This document shows positions 53,004 to 61,297 of a stretch of 64,000 nt of DNA, in pieces. A program made the translations under genes and the position numbers. The stretch is taken from contig JAUIAP010000001.1 of the NCBI GenBank assembly GCA_030425205.1, forward strand, positions 496,001-560,000. Reading direction: 5' to 3'. This stretch comes from Anaerolineae bacterium. GTDB lineage: Bacteria > Chloroflexota > Anaerolineae > Promineifilales > Promineifilaceae. The notes beneath the pieces were generated by a model. That model had not been told where the DNA came from, searched no databases, and saw only the letters and a list, made by a program, of their open reading frames with translations. How positions within the stretch are numbered: position 1 is the first letter of the stretch; every line of letters begins with the position of its first letter.

Positions 53004-53552
53004 ATGTTTGAACGATTAAAGCGGTGGCACAACGAGCATGTTTTAGAGGATGGGACGCGCATCTGGCTTCGGCCGATTCTTCGTACCGATATGCCATACC
53101 TGCTCGATATTTTTGCCAATCTATCTTCCCAAAGCCGTTACCAACGCTTTATTGCAGCGGTGGATAATCTTTCACAAGAGCGCGTCGAAGAGTTGGCAAC
53201 CCAAATGGTTGAAGACACGGTGACACATGGACGCGGCGTGTTAGCCTTTCGGGAAATTGAAGGGCAGAATGTACCAATTGGGGGCGTGCGTTATTTCTTG
53301 GAAGAGGACGGGGGAACATCGGCTGAATTTGCCATTACGATTCGTGACGACTATCAACGTAAGGGCGTCGGCAAACTGCTTCTTAACGAGTTGATCCGCC
53401 AAGCGCAAGCACGGGGCGTGACGCGCTTAACGGGTCTCGCCCTCGCTGACAATGCAGGGTTGTGGCGTTTGGTTGAACAAACCGGGTACCCAATTAATCG
53501 GCAACCCGGTTCTGGTGACGTGGAATTTGAACTGCTAATCGGCCGCAGCTAA
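53004..53552 (+). CDS. GNAT-family N-acetyltransferase
   Basis: The roughly 182-residue protein starts MFERLKRWHNEHVLEDG and shows DGTRIWLRPILRTDMPYLLD, FANLSSQSRYQRF and the acetyl-CoA motif IRDDYQRKGVGKLLLNELIR. The first part resembles the acetyltransferase domain attached to acyl-CoA synthetase-like Pat proteins, which acetylate protein lysines; here it stands alone. Its 3' end overlaps the convergent TspO-like gene by 18 bp. Confidence 0.85.
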   Translation: MFERLKRWHNEHVLEDGTRIWLRPILRTDMPYLLDIFANLSSQSRYQRFIAAVDNLSQERVEELATQMVEDTVTHGRGVLAFREIEGQNVPIGGVRYFLEEDGGTSAEFAITIRDDYQRKGVGKLLLNELIRQAQARGVTRLTGLALADNAGLWRLVEQTGYPINRQPGSGDVEFELLIGRS

Positions 53553-54299
53553 GCCAACTGAGCGATTTGGCAGCACAAAAGGCAACAGCGCGACGATCAC
53601 GGCCATCACAACGGCTGTCACAGCCACAGGCAACACATCTGAAAACTTCACCGCAATCCCCACAAATGCCCAAACCAACACGCTGACATAGGCAATATCG
53701 CGATGGCGCACAGCGATGAGTCCGCCAACGACGGTCGCTACAACAATCATAATTGCTGACCACAGCGGTTCAGGCAAACCAAATCCATCCCAACCACCCA
53801 CAACAAGCACCGATGTAACGTTTGCAACGGTCGCAACCGTTATCCAGCCAAGATAGACGCTAAAGGGCAAGCGTAGAAAGAACCATTCCTCGCGTTTGAC
53901 GGTGTAACGCCCCGTTCCCAATTGCCAGTAGATCGCAATAAGCGCGCTCAAAATAACCAGCATGGCGATGAGACTCAATCCGACAAATTGATAGTGCCAA
54001 AGAATGATCCACATCGTGTTGGCGATATTGCTGAGAATAAACCAAGGCGCAATTTGCTTTAGCAAGCCGTTGTTCTTCTGGGCTGGTAACGCCTGATAGA
54101 CGGTGAATGCGCCAACGAGCAGATAGATTACCGCCCAAATCGAGAAAACATAGGCGGCGGGAACAAAATAATTTGGGATACTATCAGATAGATCGCCTGT
54201 GGTGATTCCGTTGATTGGCAGTATATTTGCCAGCGCGTTAACAATGATGGTCATCGCAAAGCTAGATACGACAAGAATTTGTCTTAGTTGGTTGTTCAT
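53535..54299 (-). CDS. TspO/MBR-like tryptophan-rich membrane protein
   Basis: A 254-residue membrane protein with about seven hydrophobic segments. SFAMTIIVNALANILPINGI, FVPAAYVFSIWAVIYLLVG and LPFSVYLGWITVATVANVTS match the 'tryptophan-rich sensory protein' group, which is longer than the five-helix TspO. TspO binds porphyrins and lipids; the long form is uncharacterised. It is divergent from the lysoplasmalogenase-like gene across 60 bp. Confidence 0.75.
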   Translation of the reverse strand: MNNQLRQILVVSSFAMTIIVNALANILPINGITTGDLSDSIPNYFVPAAYVFSIWAVIYLLVGAFTVYQALPAQKNNGLLKQIAPWFILSNIANTMWIILWHYQFVGLSLIAMLVILSALIAIYWQLGTGRYTVKREEWFFLRLPFSVYLGWITVATVANVTSVLVVGGWDGFGLPEPLWSAIMIVVATVVGGLIAVRHRDIAYVSVLVWAFVGIAVKFSDVLPVAVTAVVMAVIVALLPFVLPNRSVGLAAAD

Positions 54300-54359
54300 A
54301 GTTGATTCCTTATGTTTTGTCTAGCAATATAGCTGAAATATCTATATTTTGTCGATATT

Positions 54360-54968
54360 TTGAGAAAAATATACAAGGTTCTATCAATGTTTGTCTACAT
54401 TTTACTTGTCATCTGCTATCTCGCTATGGGGAATTGGTTGGAGAAGCGAGCCACTCTGCGCCCATTTTTCAAGGCATTGCCAATTTGTTGGCTCGCTTAT
54501 ATGGCGTTTGGGAATTGGGGCCTGTTGGCTGCGCTGTTGCTCTCAGCTGCCGGAGACATCACGCTTGAACTTGAAGGAGAGCAATCTTTCATGGTCGGTG
54601 TGGGATTCTTTTTGTTGGCGCATGTTGCCTATATCGGCCGAATGTTACCGCTCATGCCAAACAACAATCTTTGGCTACTCATTCCTCTCATCATCTATGG
54701 CATCATAATCGTGCGACTTTTGCTGCCAAAGCTAGGAGTATTAAAGATTCCTGTTCTGGCCTACGTTGTCGTTATTTTAAGTATGGGAGTCGCCGCATTA
54801 CTGCACGCACCCTTTTCATGGATTGTACTTTTGGGTGCAGGTAGCTTTATTTTCTCCGACAGCGCAATTGCGATAGACAAGTTTATTCGGCCGATTCCCC
54901 AACGTGATCTAATTGTCATGATTTCGTACTATCTCGCACAATGGTTGTTGGTCTCTGGCTTGTCGTGA
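54360..54968 (+). CDS. YhhN/TMEM86-family lysoplasmalogenase-like membrane protein
   Basis: The 202-residue protein has about seven or eight membrane segments and family motifs RPFFKALPICWLAYMAF, LLSAAGDITLELEG and GAGSFIFSDSAIAIDKFIRP, the Asp residues lying in the predicted active site. Characterised members hydrolyse the vinyl ether of lysoplasmalogens. A start nine codons later is possible. It has no Shine-Dalgarno sequence. Confidence 0.85.
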   Translation: MRKIYKVLSMFVYILLVICYLAMGNWLEKRATLRPFFKALPICWLAYMAFGNWGLLAALLLSAAGDITLELEGEQSFMVGVGFFLLAHVAYIGRMLPLMPNNNLWLLIPLIIYGIIIVRLLLPKLGVLKIPVLAYVVVILSMGVAALLHAPFSWIVLLGAGSFIFSDSAIAIDKFIRPIPQRDLIVMISYYLAQWLLVSGLS

Positions 54969-55033
54969 ACAATCGTTTCATGCATAGAAGCGTGTCGATG
55001 AGCACGGACCGTCTTAACGATAGTCCCCAAATG

Positions 55034-55366
55034 TTATACACATTTCTCTCTTGTATATATATTCTTATTAGTATGTCGTAGTAGGGGCTGTGGAAAAGTG
55101 GATAGATCAAAAGAGCGGGTAAATGTGGGGGGATCACGTCGTGATCAGTCCCTATGTGATGGGATCACGCCAAAAGTTGGCGACGAGATCTGTGGAAAAG
55201 ATGTGGGCGGTCTGTTTCGGCCGAAAATCCAGTACCCGTTTCCTATTACACACCAAACCCATATATAGCGTAGCACTATTGTTCGTCCCAACATCTTACG
55301 AACTGCCTTTCCATTGTTTTCCCCGTTCTGATCTACTTTTCCACAGTTATCCCCGTCTTATCCACA
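55034..55366. other. DnaA-box cluster with AT-rich stretch (candidate replication origin)
   Basis: The 443-bp gene-free gap holds five DnaA-box matches: TTATACACA (55034-55042), TTTTCCACA on the minus strand (55089-55097 and 55191-55199), TTTTCCACA (55337-55345) and TTATCCACA (55358-55366); a relaxed TTATCCCCG lies between the last two. An AT-rich segment (55051-55075, TTGTATATATATTCTTATTA) could be the unwinding element. GATCACGTCGTGATC (55132-55146) is a further palindrome. dnaA, dnaN, rpmH and gidA are not in the window, so an accessory DnaA-regulated site is the main alternative. Confidence 0.5.
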
Positions 55367-55396
55367 CAAAATGCGGTAAAACACCCCTCATGATGC

Positions 55397-55402
55397 TACA
55401 AT
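55397..55402 (+). promoter_or_regulatory. -10 box of the CPBP-like gene (leaderless)
   Basis: TACAAT stands 9 nt before the ATG at 55412, just beyond the last DnaA box. Confidence 0.5.
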
Positions 55403-55411
55403 TTGCGCCGA

Positions 55412-56164
55412 ATGAGCAAGCAATCTACAGGTTATCCCCTACATATGCGTGTTATCCAGGCCCTATTATGGCCGATTGTAATCGCCGCATTTCTCTCCGC
55501 CATTGGCGGACAACTCTTTATTTACAACGAGTCATTTGACTTTCTCATAACCAATAATGGACTCATATTGGGTGCGTTGGGTTTGGTTTCGCTGATCGTT
55601 GGATCGCGTTGGTATTCTTATGCTGAGCTTGGTATACGCGGTGGCCGTCCACTTTTTGCTGGCTTTGGCTTCGCCTTTTTGGGTTGGATTGGATTCCTCA
55701 TTGCCCGTCTGATCTCTGTGGAGATCGATGCAAACTTTGTGCGCGGTGGGCTGGGGATAACCTACCTTTTTCTGTTGATATTTGAGGCTATCTGTGTACA
55801 ACTTTGGACATTTGGTCTACTGTTCCGTGCGCTAAATGAGCGGTATAGTCCGCTTGCCTCCGCCATATTTAGCGGTTTGGCATTTGGCTTTGCTGGTTTT
55901 CTACTTTTCCAAGAATCATTCACGACACGCCTCTCAATTTTGTATTTTGTCGTCTGGGGCTTGTTCTATGGCATCATCCGTTTACGAACGGGAAGCTGGC
56001 TCGGCATTGCGCTGGCACAGTCATTGCAAACCTTGACCGCATGGCATCTACTGCCGCGCACCGATGTCTTCTCACTTGGTTATCTCTATGGTATCAGCGG
56101 CATCATCTACATTATTGTCATCTGGCGCCTATTTCCCAAGACAGAAGCCGATTTCCGCGTTTGA
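55412..56164 (+). CDS. polytopic membrane protein, degenerate CPBP-protease-like
   Basis: About 250 residues with seven or eight membrane segments. LLIFEAICVQLWTFGLLFRAL and SPLASAIFSGLAFGFAGF are placed like the EExxxR and FxxxH motifs of CPBP (CAAX-type) intramembrane proteases, but the second Glu and the His are missing, so proteolytic activity is doubtful. If not of this family it is simply an unknown membrane protein. The chosen ATG fits the TACAAT box 9 nt upstream; an internal ATG at residue 12 is an alternative. Confidence 0.6.
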   Translation: MSKQSTGYPLHMRVIQALLWPIVIAAFLSAIGGQLFIYNESFDFLITNNGLILGALGLVSLIVGSRWYSYAELGIRGGRPLFAGFGFAFLGWIGFLIARLISVEIDANFVRGGLGITYLFLLIFEAICVQLWTFGLLFRALNERYSPLASAIFSGLAFGFAGFLLFQESFTTRLSILYFVVWGLFYGIIRLRTGSWLGIALAQSLQTLTAWHLLPRTDVFSLGYLYGISGIIYIIVIWRLFPKTEADFRV

Positions 56165-56326
56165 GAGTGCGCACGTCGCTCTTAACGACCTGAACGACTT
56201 CTCAATCGCCGTCGGCTTGCACTGTTTGCATGGCTGAGTGGCTATTCTGCACCTGATAACTTTTAGACTATTTCCTATTAGCACGTCATTTCTGCACTGT
56301 TGGGAATCGACGCTTCAAAAACAACC

Positions 56327-57103
56327 ATGACCTACGAAAATATCCTGATCCGCACAGAAGAGCGCGTTGGCATTATCGAGATTAATCGGCCGAAAGCCCT
56401 CAATGCCCTTGACGCACCGACAATGCAAGAAATTGTCGCAGCCCTCAACACCTATGACCAAGACTCGGCTATCGGCGCAATCGTCATTCATGGCAGCGAT
56501 CGCGCATTCGCCGCGGGCGCAGACATACGCCAAATGGCTCCCGCGACGCCTGTCGATATGCTCAATATGACCTTTATCGGGTATTGGGATCAATTAAAAT
56601 CAATCGCGAAGCCGATCATTGCGGCCGTATCAGGCTATGCGCTAGGTGGGGGATGTGAATTGGCGATGGCGTGTGACATGATCGTTGCCAGCGAATCAGC
56701 TAAATTTGGACAACCAGAAATCAATCTCGGCATTATTCCCGGCGCAGGTGGCACACAACGATTGACAAAGGCGTTGGGCAAGGCGTTGGCGATGGAAGTC
56801 TGTTTGGGAGAAAGGTTATTATCGGCCGAAGAAGCCGCCCAGCATGGCCTGATCAACCGCGTCTATCCGATCGAATCCTACCTTGCCGAAGCAATTTCCC
56901 TCGCCAAAAAAGTCGCTAACCAAGCCCCTGTCGCTGCCCGCATCGCTAAGGCAGCCATCAACGCCTCCTTTGAAATGAACCTCGCCGACGGCATCGAACA
57001 TGAGCGCATGTTGTTCTACATGTTGTTCGCCACAGAGGATCAAAAGGCGGGAATGCAAGCGTTCTTGGCCAAGGAGAAGAAACCTGACTGGAAGGGACAG
57101 TAG
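56327..57103 (+). CDS. enoyl-CoA hydratase/isomerase (crotonase family)
   Basis: The roughly 258-residue enzyme from MTYENILIRTEERVG has the crotonase motifs NRPKALNALDAPTMQEI, FAAGADIRQM (first oxyanion-hole strand), GYALGGGCELAMACD (second) and the catalytic region FGQPEINLGIIPGAGGTQRL with a Glu. Crotonases hydrate enoyl-CoA in fatty acid or short-chain acyl-CoA metabolism. No other beta-oxidation gene adjoins it. An in-frame TTG at 56300 is an unlikely alternative start. Confidence 0.93.
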   Translation: MTYENILIRTEERVGIIEINRPKALNALDAPTMQEIVAALNTYDQDSAIGAIVIHGSDRAFAAGADIRQMAPATPVDMLNMTFIGYWDQLKSIAKPIIAAVSGYALGGGCELAMACDMIVASESAKFGQPEINLGIIPGAGGTQRLTKALGKALAMEVCLGERLLSAEEAAQHGLINRVYPIESYLAEAISLAKKVANQAPVAARIAKAAINASFEMNLADGIEHERMLFYMLFATEDQKAGMQAFLAKEKKPDWKGQ

Positions 57104-57106
57104 ACG

Positions 57107-57176
57107 ACAGCAGGCAGTTAGCAGTGATCGGCAAAAAGTAGCCCATATACTGTTAACTGCCGCATCTGCAACTGCT
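57107..57176. repeat. heptamer-periodic palindromic repeat, family C, copy 2
   Basis: CAGCAGG, CAGTTAG, CAGTGAT are followed by a loop of about 20 nt and then CTGTTAA, CTGCCGC and a less regular CTGCAACTGCTC, giving two partly complementary arms. It begins 3 bp after the enoyl-CoA hydratase stop. Confidence 0.65.
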
Positions 57177-57189
57177 CCCACAAAAAACT

Positions 57190-57248
57190 GAACGTCCGTT
57201 CAATTACCATATCCCCCACTTTTCCCACTTTATCCCCCACTTTTCCCA
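57190..57248. promoter_or_regulatory. palindrome and 17-bp direct repeats upstream of a membrane protein gene
   Basis: The palindrome TGAACG-TC-CGTTCA near 57189-57202 resembles a TetR-family operator. Two identical 17-mers ATCCCCCACTTTTCCCA start at 57211 and 57232, 21 bp apart, so on the same helix face. Their binding protein is unknown. Confidence 0.5.
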
Positions 57249-57393
57249 ATCCTATTGATCTAAAATCAGAACGTGTGTACTATCTCAGCAACAAGAAAGA
57301 ACAGGTGTTCAAAACAAAAGTTCGACACCTGATTGATATTCGTCCAGCATTTCAAGAAGTAAGAATGGATGGGCGAGAGGAGAGTTTGTTGAG

Positions 57394-58188
57394 ATGAGTA
57401 TGACAATGCCAAATTTACGCGAGGCTTCCCCCCCCAGTATGATTCGCTCTCGCCACGCACTGATCGGCGCGACGCTCTTAGTTGCCCTCTTTGCGTTCGA
57501 GATTTTTAACTTCGACACAACCAAGTATGCCCTTGCCAGTTTGCTCGGCGATGTTAGTTTTATAGGAATTCAGTGGGCGGCTATTCTCGCCATCGCCTTT
57601 TGCGCGATTGACTTTGCGGGATTAGCACGCATCTTCACTCCCCAAACAGAGATGAGTGATGAGCCAAAAGAGGTTTGGTATCTGATGGGCGCATGGTTGC
57701 TTGGCGCAACAATGAACGCCATCATGACATGGTGGGCCGTCTCACTCACACTGCTGGCGAATCCGGTTGGCAACGTTGTTCTTAGCAGCGAAGTGCTTCT
57801 GAAAGTGGTTCCCATCTTTGTGGCTGTGCTTGTTTGGTTGACACGTATTCTCTTTATCGGTGCGCTTTCTGTCACAGGCGACCACCTGTTTAATCCACAG
57901 GTCCAATCGGTTAAACGCACTGCGCAACAGCCGATTCAGGCGCAACCTTCTCGCGCCGCACAACCTTCTGTGCAAGCGGCTAAAATGCGTGCAAATCCAG
58001 CGGGTAGCAGCTTTCGCCAACGTCACATCGAGGATGAAAACCCAACACTGTTTATTGAGCCACAACCTGCGCAAAAATCTGTCAGCAAGCGACAGGTAAA
58101 GCCTAAATCGAAGGCACCGATTCGCCCGCAGCGAGCTGGTATTCGGCCGAATACTCGCCCGGCAACGGCGAAAACATACGAAAATTAA
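57394..58188 (+). CDS. four-helix membrane protein with basic disordered tail
   Basis: I do not recognise this 264-residue protein. Four hydrophobic helices (about 22-40, 53-75, 95-118 and 130-155) are followed by a hydrophilic tail of about 100 residues rich in Gln, Arg, Lys and Pro (KSVSKRQVKPKSKAPIRPQR), likely disordered and perhaps binding nucleic acid or acidic lipids. The start region is not supported by a clear ribosome-binding site. A terminator follows. Confidence 0.6.
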   Translation: MSMTMPNLREASPPSMIRSRHALIGATLLVALFAFEIFNFDTTKYALASLLGDVSFIGIQWAAILAIAFCAIDFAGLARIFTPQTEMSDEPKEVWYLMGAWLLGATMNAIMTWWAVSLTLLANPVGNVVLSSEVLLKVVPIFVAVLVWLTRILFIGALSVTGDHLFNPQVQSVKRTAQQPIQAQPSRAAQPSVQAAKMRANPAGSSFRQRHIEDENPTLFIEPQPAQKSVSKRQVKPKSKAPIRPQRAGIRPNTRPATAKTYEN

Positions 58189-58240
58189 GTGTCCGAAAGT
58201 CAGGAAATAGTAAACGTCTCAACACGAACCCCCTGACTGA

Positions 58241-58272
58241 AAGCGGCTCATCATTGATGAGTCGCTTTTTTT
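58241..58272 (+). terminator. intrinsic terminator after the four-helix membrane protein gene
   Basis: AAGCGgCTCATCA pairs with TGATGAGtCGCTT, followed by T7. Confidence 0.88.
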
Positions 58273-58294
58273 ATACTAACAGGAGTGAAATGTG

Positions 58295-58323
58295 TTGCTC
58301 CTGTAAAATCGTTGTGTTACCAT
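58295..58323 (+). promoter_or_regulatory. promoter of PIN-TRAM gene or leader RNA
   Basis: TTGCTC (58295-58300) and TACCAT (58318-58323) are 17 bp apart. The TGTGTTACCATGCC context matches the 6S-like RNA promoter at 27406. The predicted start is near 58330. Confidence 0.65.
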
Positions 58324-58329
58324 GCCCGT

Positions 58330-58463
58330 CTAATTAATTGAATTAGCCATCCAATCTGTGCGTCGCACCTTTTTTTGCATTCCCAGCGCATTTTGTAAGG
58401 CAACCTCAAAGAGCGTCGTGAAAACGACAAAGTCACAAAAACAGACACTCTGTTTTTGCATTT
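58330..58463 (+). ncRNA. leader RNA or small RNA ending in an intrinsic terminator
   Basis: Between the promoter and the PIN-TRAM gene there is no frame, but there are four hairpins: CTAATT/AATTAG, GTGC/GCAC followed by a T-run, GTCGT-GAAA-ACGAC (a GNRA loop, 58415-58428) and CAAAAACAGA-CAC-TCTGTTTTTG (58436-58458) followed by CATTTTTG. The last is a strong intrinsic terminator 55 bp before the gene start. Either it is an attenuator or the region is an independent RNA of about 135 nt. No known riboswitch class is recognised. Confidence 0.5.
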
Positions 58464-58517
58464 TTGTATTTTTCGGCACGGACTTGTTTATCTCCGTTCC
58501 AATTAAGGAAGATCAGT

Positions 58518-59582
58518 ATGAAACGAGGGGCTAAGTTGCTTGTTCAGGTCGCAGGCGCGACCCTGGGCATCGCTGTATTGGTAACATTAGGCGATCTGGT
58601 TGCGATTTATACAGATGTTGCATCGTTACAAATCATCCGTTTAATTAGTGGCATTATTGGCTTTGGGTTAGGTATCTTGCTGGTACCACAAATGGTTGCA
58701 GGTATGTTGGGCGGCTTGCGACGATTATCGGCCGATGCGCTCGCCACAACCCTAATCGGCGCATTGATTGGTCTAACCGCCAGTGCGCTGCTCGCCTATC
58801 CACTCTCCTTCCTCTCCTCACCTCTGCGCATCGTCGCCCCAATCGCCGCCGCCATTTGTATCACCTATCTCGCCATCACGATTATGCATGACCGACCGCA
58901 TGATTTTATGGAGTGGGTAAAATCAATTCGGCCGATTTCAACCGCCACCCCCCCCGTGACTGGCATCGTTGATACAAACACCCCGACGCGCAAGTCTATC
59001 CTGCTCGATACTAGTGTCATCATTGACGGCCGCATCACCGACATCAGCAAAACGGGATTTTTAACCGCGAGCCTGATGGTTCCAAACTTCGTCCTAAACG
59101 AGCTGCAATATATCGCAGATAGCGGCGACGCATTGCGCCGTAAACGCGGCCGACGCGGGCTAGAAGTTCTCAACGTCTTGCAGGCTGAATGCCCCATCCC
59201 GCTTGAAATCACCGACATCGACGTGAGCGAAGTGCGCGAAGTTGATAGTAAGCTGGTTGCATTGGCACGTCATCTTAGCGTGCCGATCATGACCAACGAC
59301 TATAACCTCAATCGCGTCGCTGGTTTACAAGGTGTCACCGTCCTCAACCTCAACGATCTTGCCAACGCTGTCAAGGCAGCCTATCTGCCCGGCGAAGAGT
59401 TGACCGTTAAGGTGATCCAAGAGGGACGTGAACACGGGCAGGGGGTTGGCTATCTTGAAGATGGCACGATGGTTGTGATCGAAGAGGGACGTTATCATCT
59501 CAATCGAATGCTTGAGGTGATTGTCACCAAGGTTTTGCAAACGAGCGCAGGACGCATGATTTTTGCCAAAATTGTTGAATAA
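58518..59582 (+). CDS. PIN-TRAM domain membrane protein (YacL-like)
   Basis: About 354 residues. Four hydrophobic segments (about 8-25, 38-58, 75-98, 105-122) lead into a PIN nuclease domain with ILLDTSVIIDGRITDI (first catalytic Asp), FVLNELQYIADSGDALRR and IMTNDYNLNRVAGLQGV, then a TRAM RNA-binding domain (LTVKVIQEGREHGQGVGYL, then DGTMVVIEEG). This is the YacL-type layout; the RNA substrate is not established. AAGGAAG before the ATG at 58518 fixes the start. The leader has an attenuator-like terminator. Confidence 0.92.
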   Translation: MKRGAKLLVQVAGATLGIAVLVTLGDLVAIYTDVASLQIIRLISGIIGFGLGILLVPQMVAGMLGGLRRLSADALATTLIGALIGLTASALLAYPLSFLSSPLRIVAPIAAAICITYLAITIMHDRPHDFMEWVKSIRPISTATPPVTGIVDTNTPTRKSILLDTSVIIDGRITDISKTGFLTASLMVPNFVLNELQYIADSGDALRRKRGRRGLEVLNVLQAECPIPLEITDIDVSEVREVDSKLVALARHLSVPIMTNDYNLNRVAGLQGVTVLNLNDLANAVKAAYLPGEELTVKVIQEGREHGQGVGYLEDGTMVVIEEGRYHLNRMLEVIVTKVLQTSAGRMIFAKIVE

Positions 59583-59596
59583 CCGAGTACGCGATC

Positions 59597-59630
59597 AGCT
59601 TGGTCACTAATTACCCGCGGTGACCAAGCT
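59597..59630. other. inverted repeat between convergent genes
   Basis: AGCTTGGTCAC (59597-59607) and GTGACCAAGCT (59620-59630) are perfect 11-bp arms around 12 nt. No T-run follows on either side; it may still serve as a bidirectional 3'-end structure. Confidence 0.6.
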
Positions 59631-59645
59631 CATCACGCTCCGACG

Positions 59646-61139
59646 CTAGAACTTTGTCTTTAGCAGCGTCTCTGCCGTTTGCAACGCCCCTTCAATCCAT
59701 CCCTGCGCCCCTGAATACGCCTCTCCAATCACGTAAACCGGCCACTCATCCAACGGCTGAATCATCTTCTCTTGCACTTCCCAACCCTTGACATGGATAT
59801 TCCACGAATTCCATGCGCCGCCATAGGGATCTTGCCCCCAATCTTGGAAGCCCGCAGCGTATGCATCGGGCAGATATTCGAGATCATGGACGACTTTAAG
59901 TTGGCGTTGTGCGTGTTCGATCATGGCACTTGGGCAAGTGTAGCGGTTCCAGCGAGGTTCGGCCGATTCTGGAAAACAGTGCGTCGTACTATGCCCCCGA
60001 TCGGCTAGACCACGCCAAAAACCGACGTGTTCGCCATCATCATAAGATGCCATCACGAGTGAATCGCGCAACTCTTGATTGTAGGCCGCTGGCCCTTCAC
60101 GCTCGCTGCCAAAATAGTAGACCTGCCGCAATGGCAAATCAGTCACAGAGCGTCCGTTGTTGACGCCTGCATCCTGCCACCACGCATAGCGGTAGCAGAG
60201 AAATAACTTGAACATAGGGTGGGGCGTGACGGTTGGAATGAGGTCGCGTACCGTTGGATGCAGGAGAAATTCAGTATCATCATCGAGTAGTTCAAGCGAG
60301 CGACGCGGCATAGCCAAAATGAGATGTTGCGCGATTACGGGTGGCGCATCGTCAAATATCAGCTCGATTTGCCCATCCTCCCTTTTAACAAATGTATTGA
60401 GCCGTTGACCAAGATGGATGTTGCCACCTGCATCGACAAACTGTTTGGCAACCATGCGCGGCAACGTTTCCATGCCGTCTATGATGGTGCGATATTGTGC
60501 ATCAGGACCAAAGTCGGCAAGATACCACGGCAATGCTTCGGCCGCATTCCAGTTCGTCACGAGGGTATCATACCCACCCGCATCAAGGATAAACTTAAAC
60601 GCCTCACTACTCATCACTTGATGCAGCAAGTTCCACCAGCCCAATTCCCAGAGATGTTTGCCCTGAAAGGTGTAGTTCTCCTTCACGTCCTGCCACTGCT
60701 CTTTGGTTAACTTTGTTGCGCCGGGAATCAGCGTGTCGATCGCATTCATGACCAGTTCGCCCGGCGTTTTGCCACGCTCAAGCCAGCTTAGACGATAGGG
60801 TATCTTTTTGGAATCGGTGAGATCACTGCCGCGCATGTGTTGACCACGCAAATAGTAGATATTCTCGTCGCCACTAACGGGAAACGGGCGTGTTGCCAGC
60901 CCTAACTCAGCCACCAAGTTGCTGACGATTGGTTGATTTGTGAGATAGCGCATTCCCCCAAACTCAGCCTTGATCCCTTGCATTTCGGGCGGGTCAAGCG
61001 AAATCAATCGGCCACCGATGCGGTCGCTTAGTTCGTAAAGATGTATGTTGCGGGTTGGGTCTTGTTTTTGAAGCCGCCAAGCGGCGTAGATGCCTGAGAT
61101 TCCGCCGCCTACGATGGCAATGTCAATGTGATTGGTCAT
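59646..61139 (-). CDS. flavin-containing amine oxidase
   Basis: The roughly 497-residue enzyme from MTNHIDIAIVGGG has the amine-oxidase FAD motif IAIVGGGISGIYAAWRLQ, LSDRIGGRLISLD, the conserved GGMRYL, and the C-terminal FAD-contact VYVIGEAYSGAQGWIEGAL. The family includes monoamine and L-amino-acid oxidases; the substrate is not clear. The TetR-type regulator gene lies just upstream on the same strand, suggesting substrate-induced expression. Confidence 0.87.
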   Translation of the reverse strand: MTNHIDIAIVGGGISGIYAAWRLQKQDPTRNIHLYELSDRIGGRLISLDPPEMQGIKAEFGGMRYLTNQPIVSNLVAELGLATRPFPVSGDENIYYLRGQHMRGSDLTDSKKIPYRLSWLERGKTPGELVMNAIDTLIPGATKLTKEQWQDVKENYTFQGKHLWELGWWNLLHQVMSSEAFKFILDAGGYDTLVTNWNAAEALPWYLADFGPDAQYRTIIDGMETLPRMVAKQFVDAGGNIHLGQRLNTFVKREDGQIELIFDDAPPVIAQHLILAMPRRSLELLDDDTEFLLHPTVRDLIPTVTPHPMFKLFLCYRYAWWQDAGVNNGRSVTDLPLRQVYYFGSEREGPAAYNQELRDSLVMASYDDGEHVGFWRGLADRGHSTTHCFPESAEPRWNRYTCPSAMIEHAQRQLKVVHDLEYLPDAYAAGFQDWGQDPYGGAWNSWNIHVKGWEVQEKMIQPLDEWPVYVIGEAYSGAQGWIEGALQTAETLLKTKF

Positions 61140-61198
61140 GTCGATTGTCTCCAATGATGCTGCAAATTTTATTTGCGTTCCGTGCGGTAACTACCACG

Positions 61199-61223
61199 CC
61201 AAACATTATGCAATACGTTTTGG
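61199..61223. promoter_or_regulatory. imperfect palindrome, possible TetR operator
   Basis: CCAAACATTA-TGCA-ATACGTTTTGG reads nearly the same on both strands and lies between the regulator and amine oxidase genes, in the expected place for an operator. Confidence 0.4.
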
Positions 61224-61297
61224 GTGACATGCAATAGGGAAGATGGTTGATGTTGAAAGATGGGGAAGCAGGCTCTATGAGGTGTGTGGCGGAAAGA

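Noticed and set aside
57211..57248. TTTATCCCCCAC and TTTTCCCA as further DnaA boxes
   Set aside because: They do not match TTATNCACA or TTTTCCACA; they are better described as two direct 17-bp repeats.
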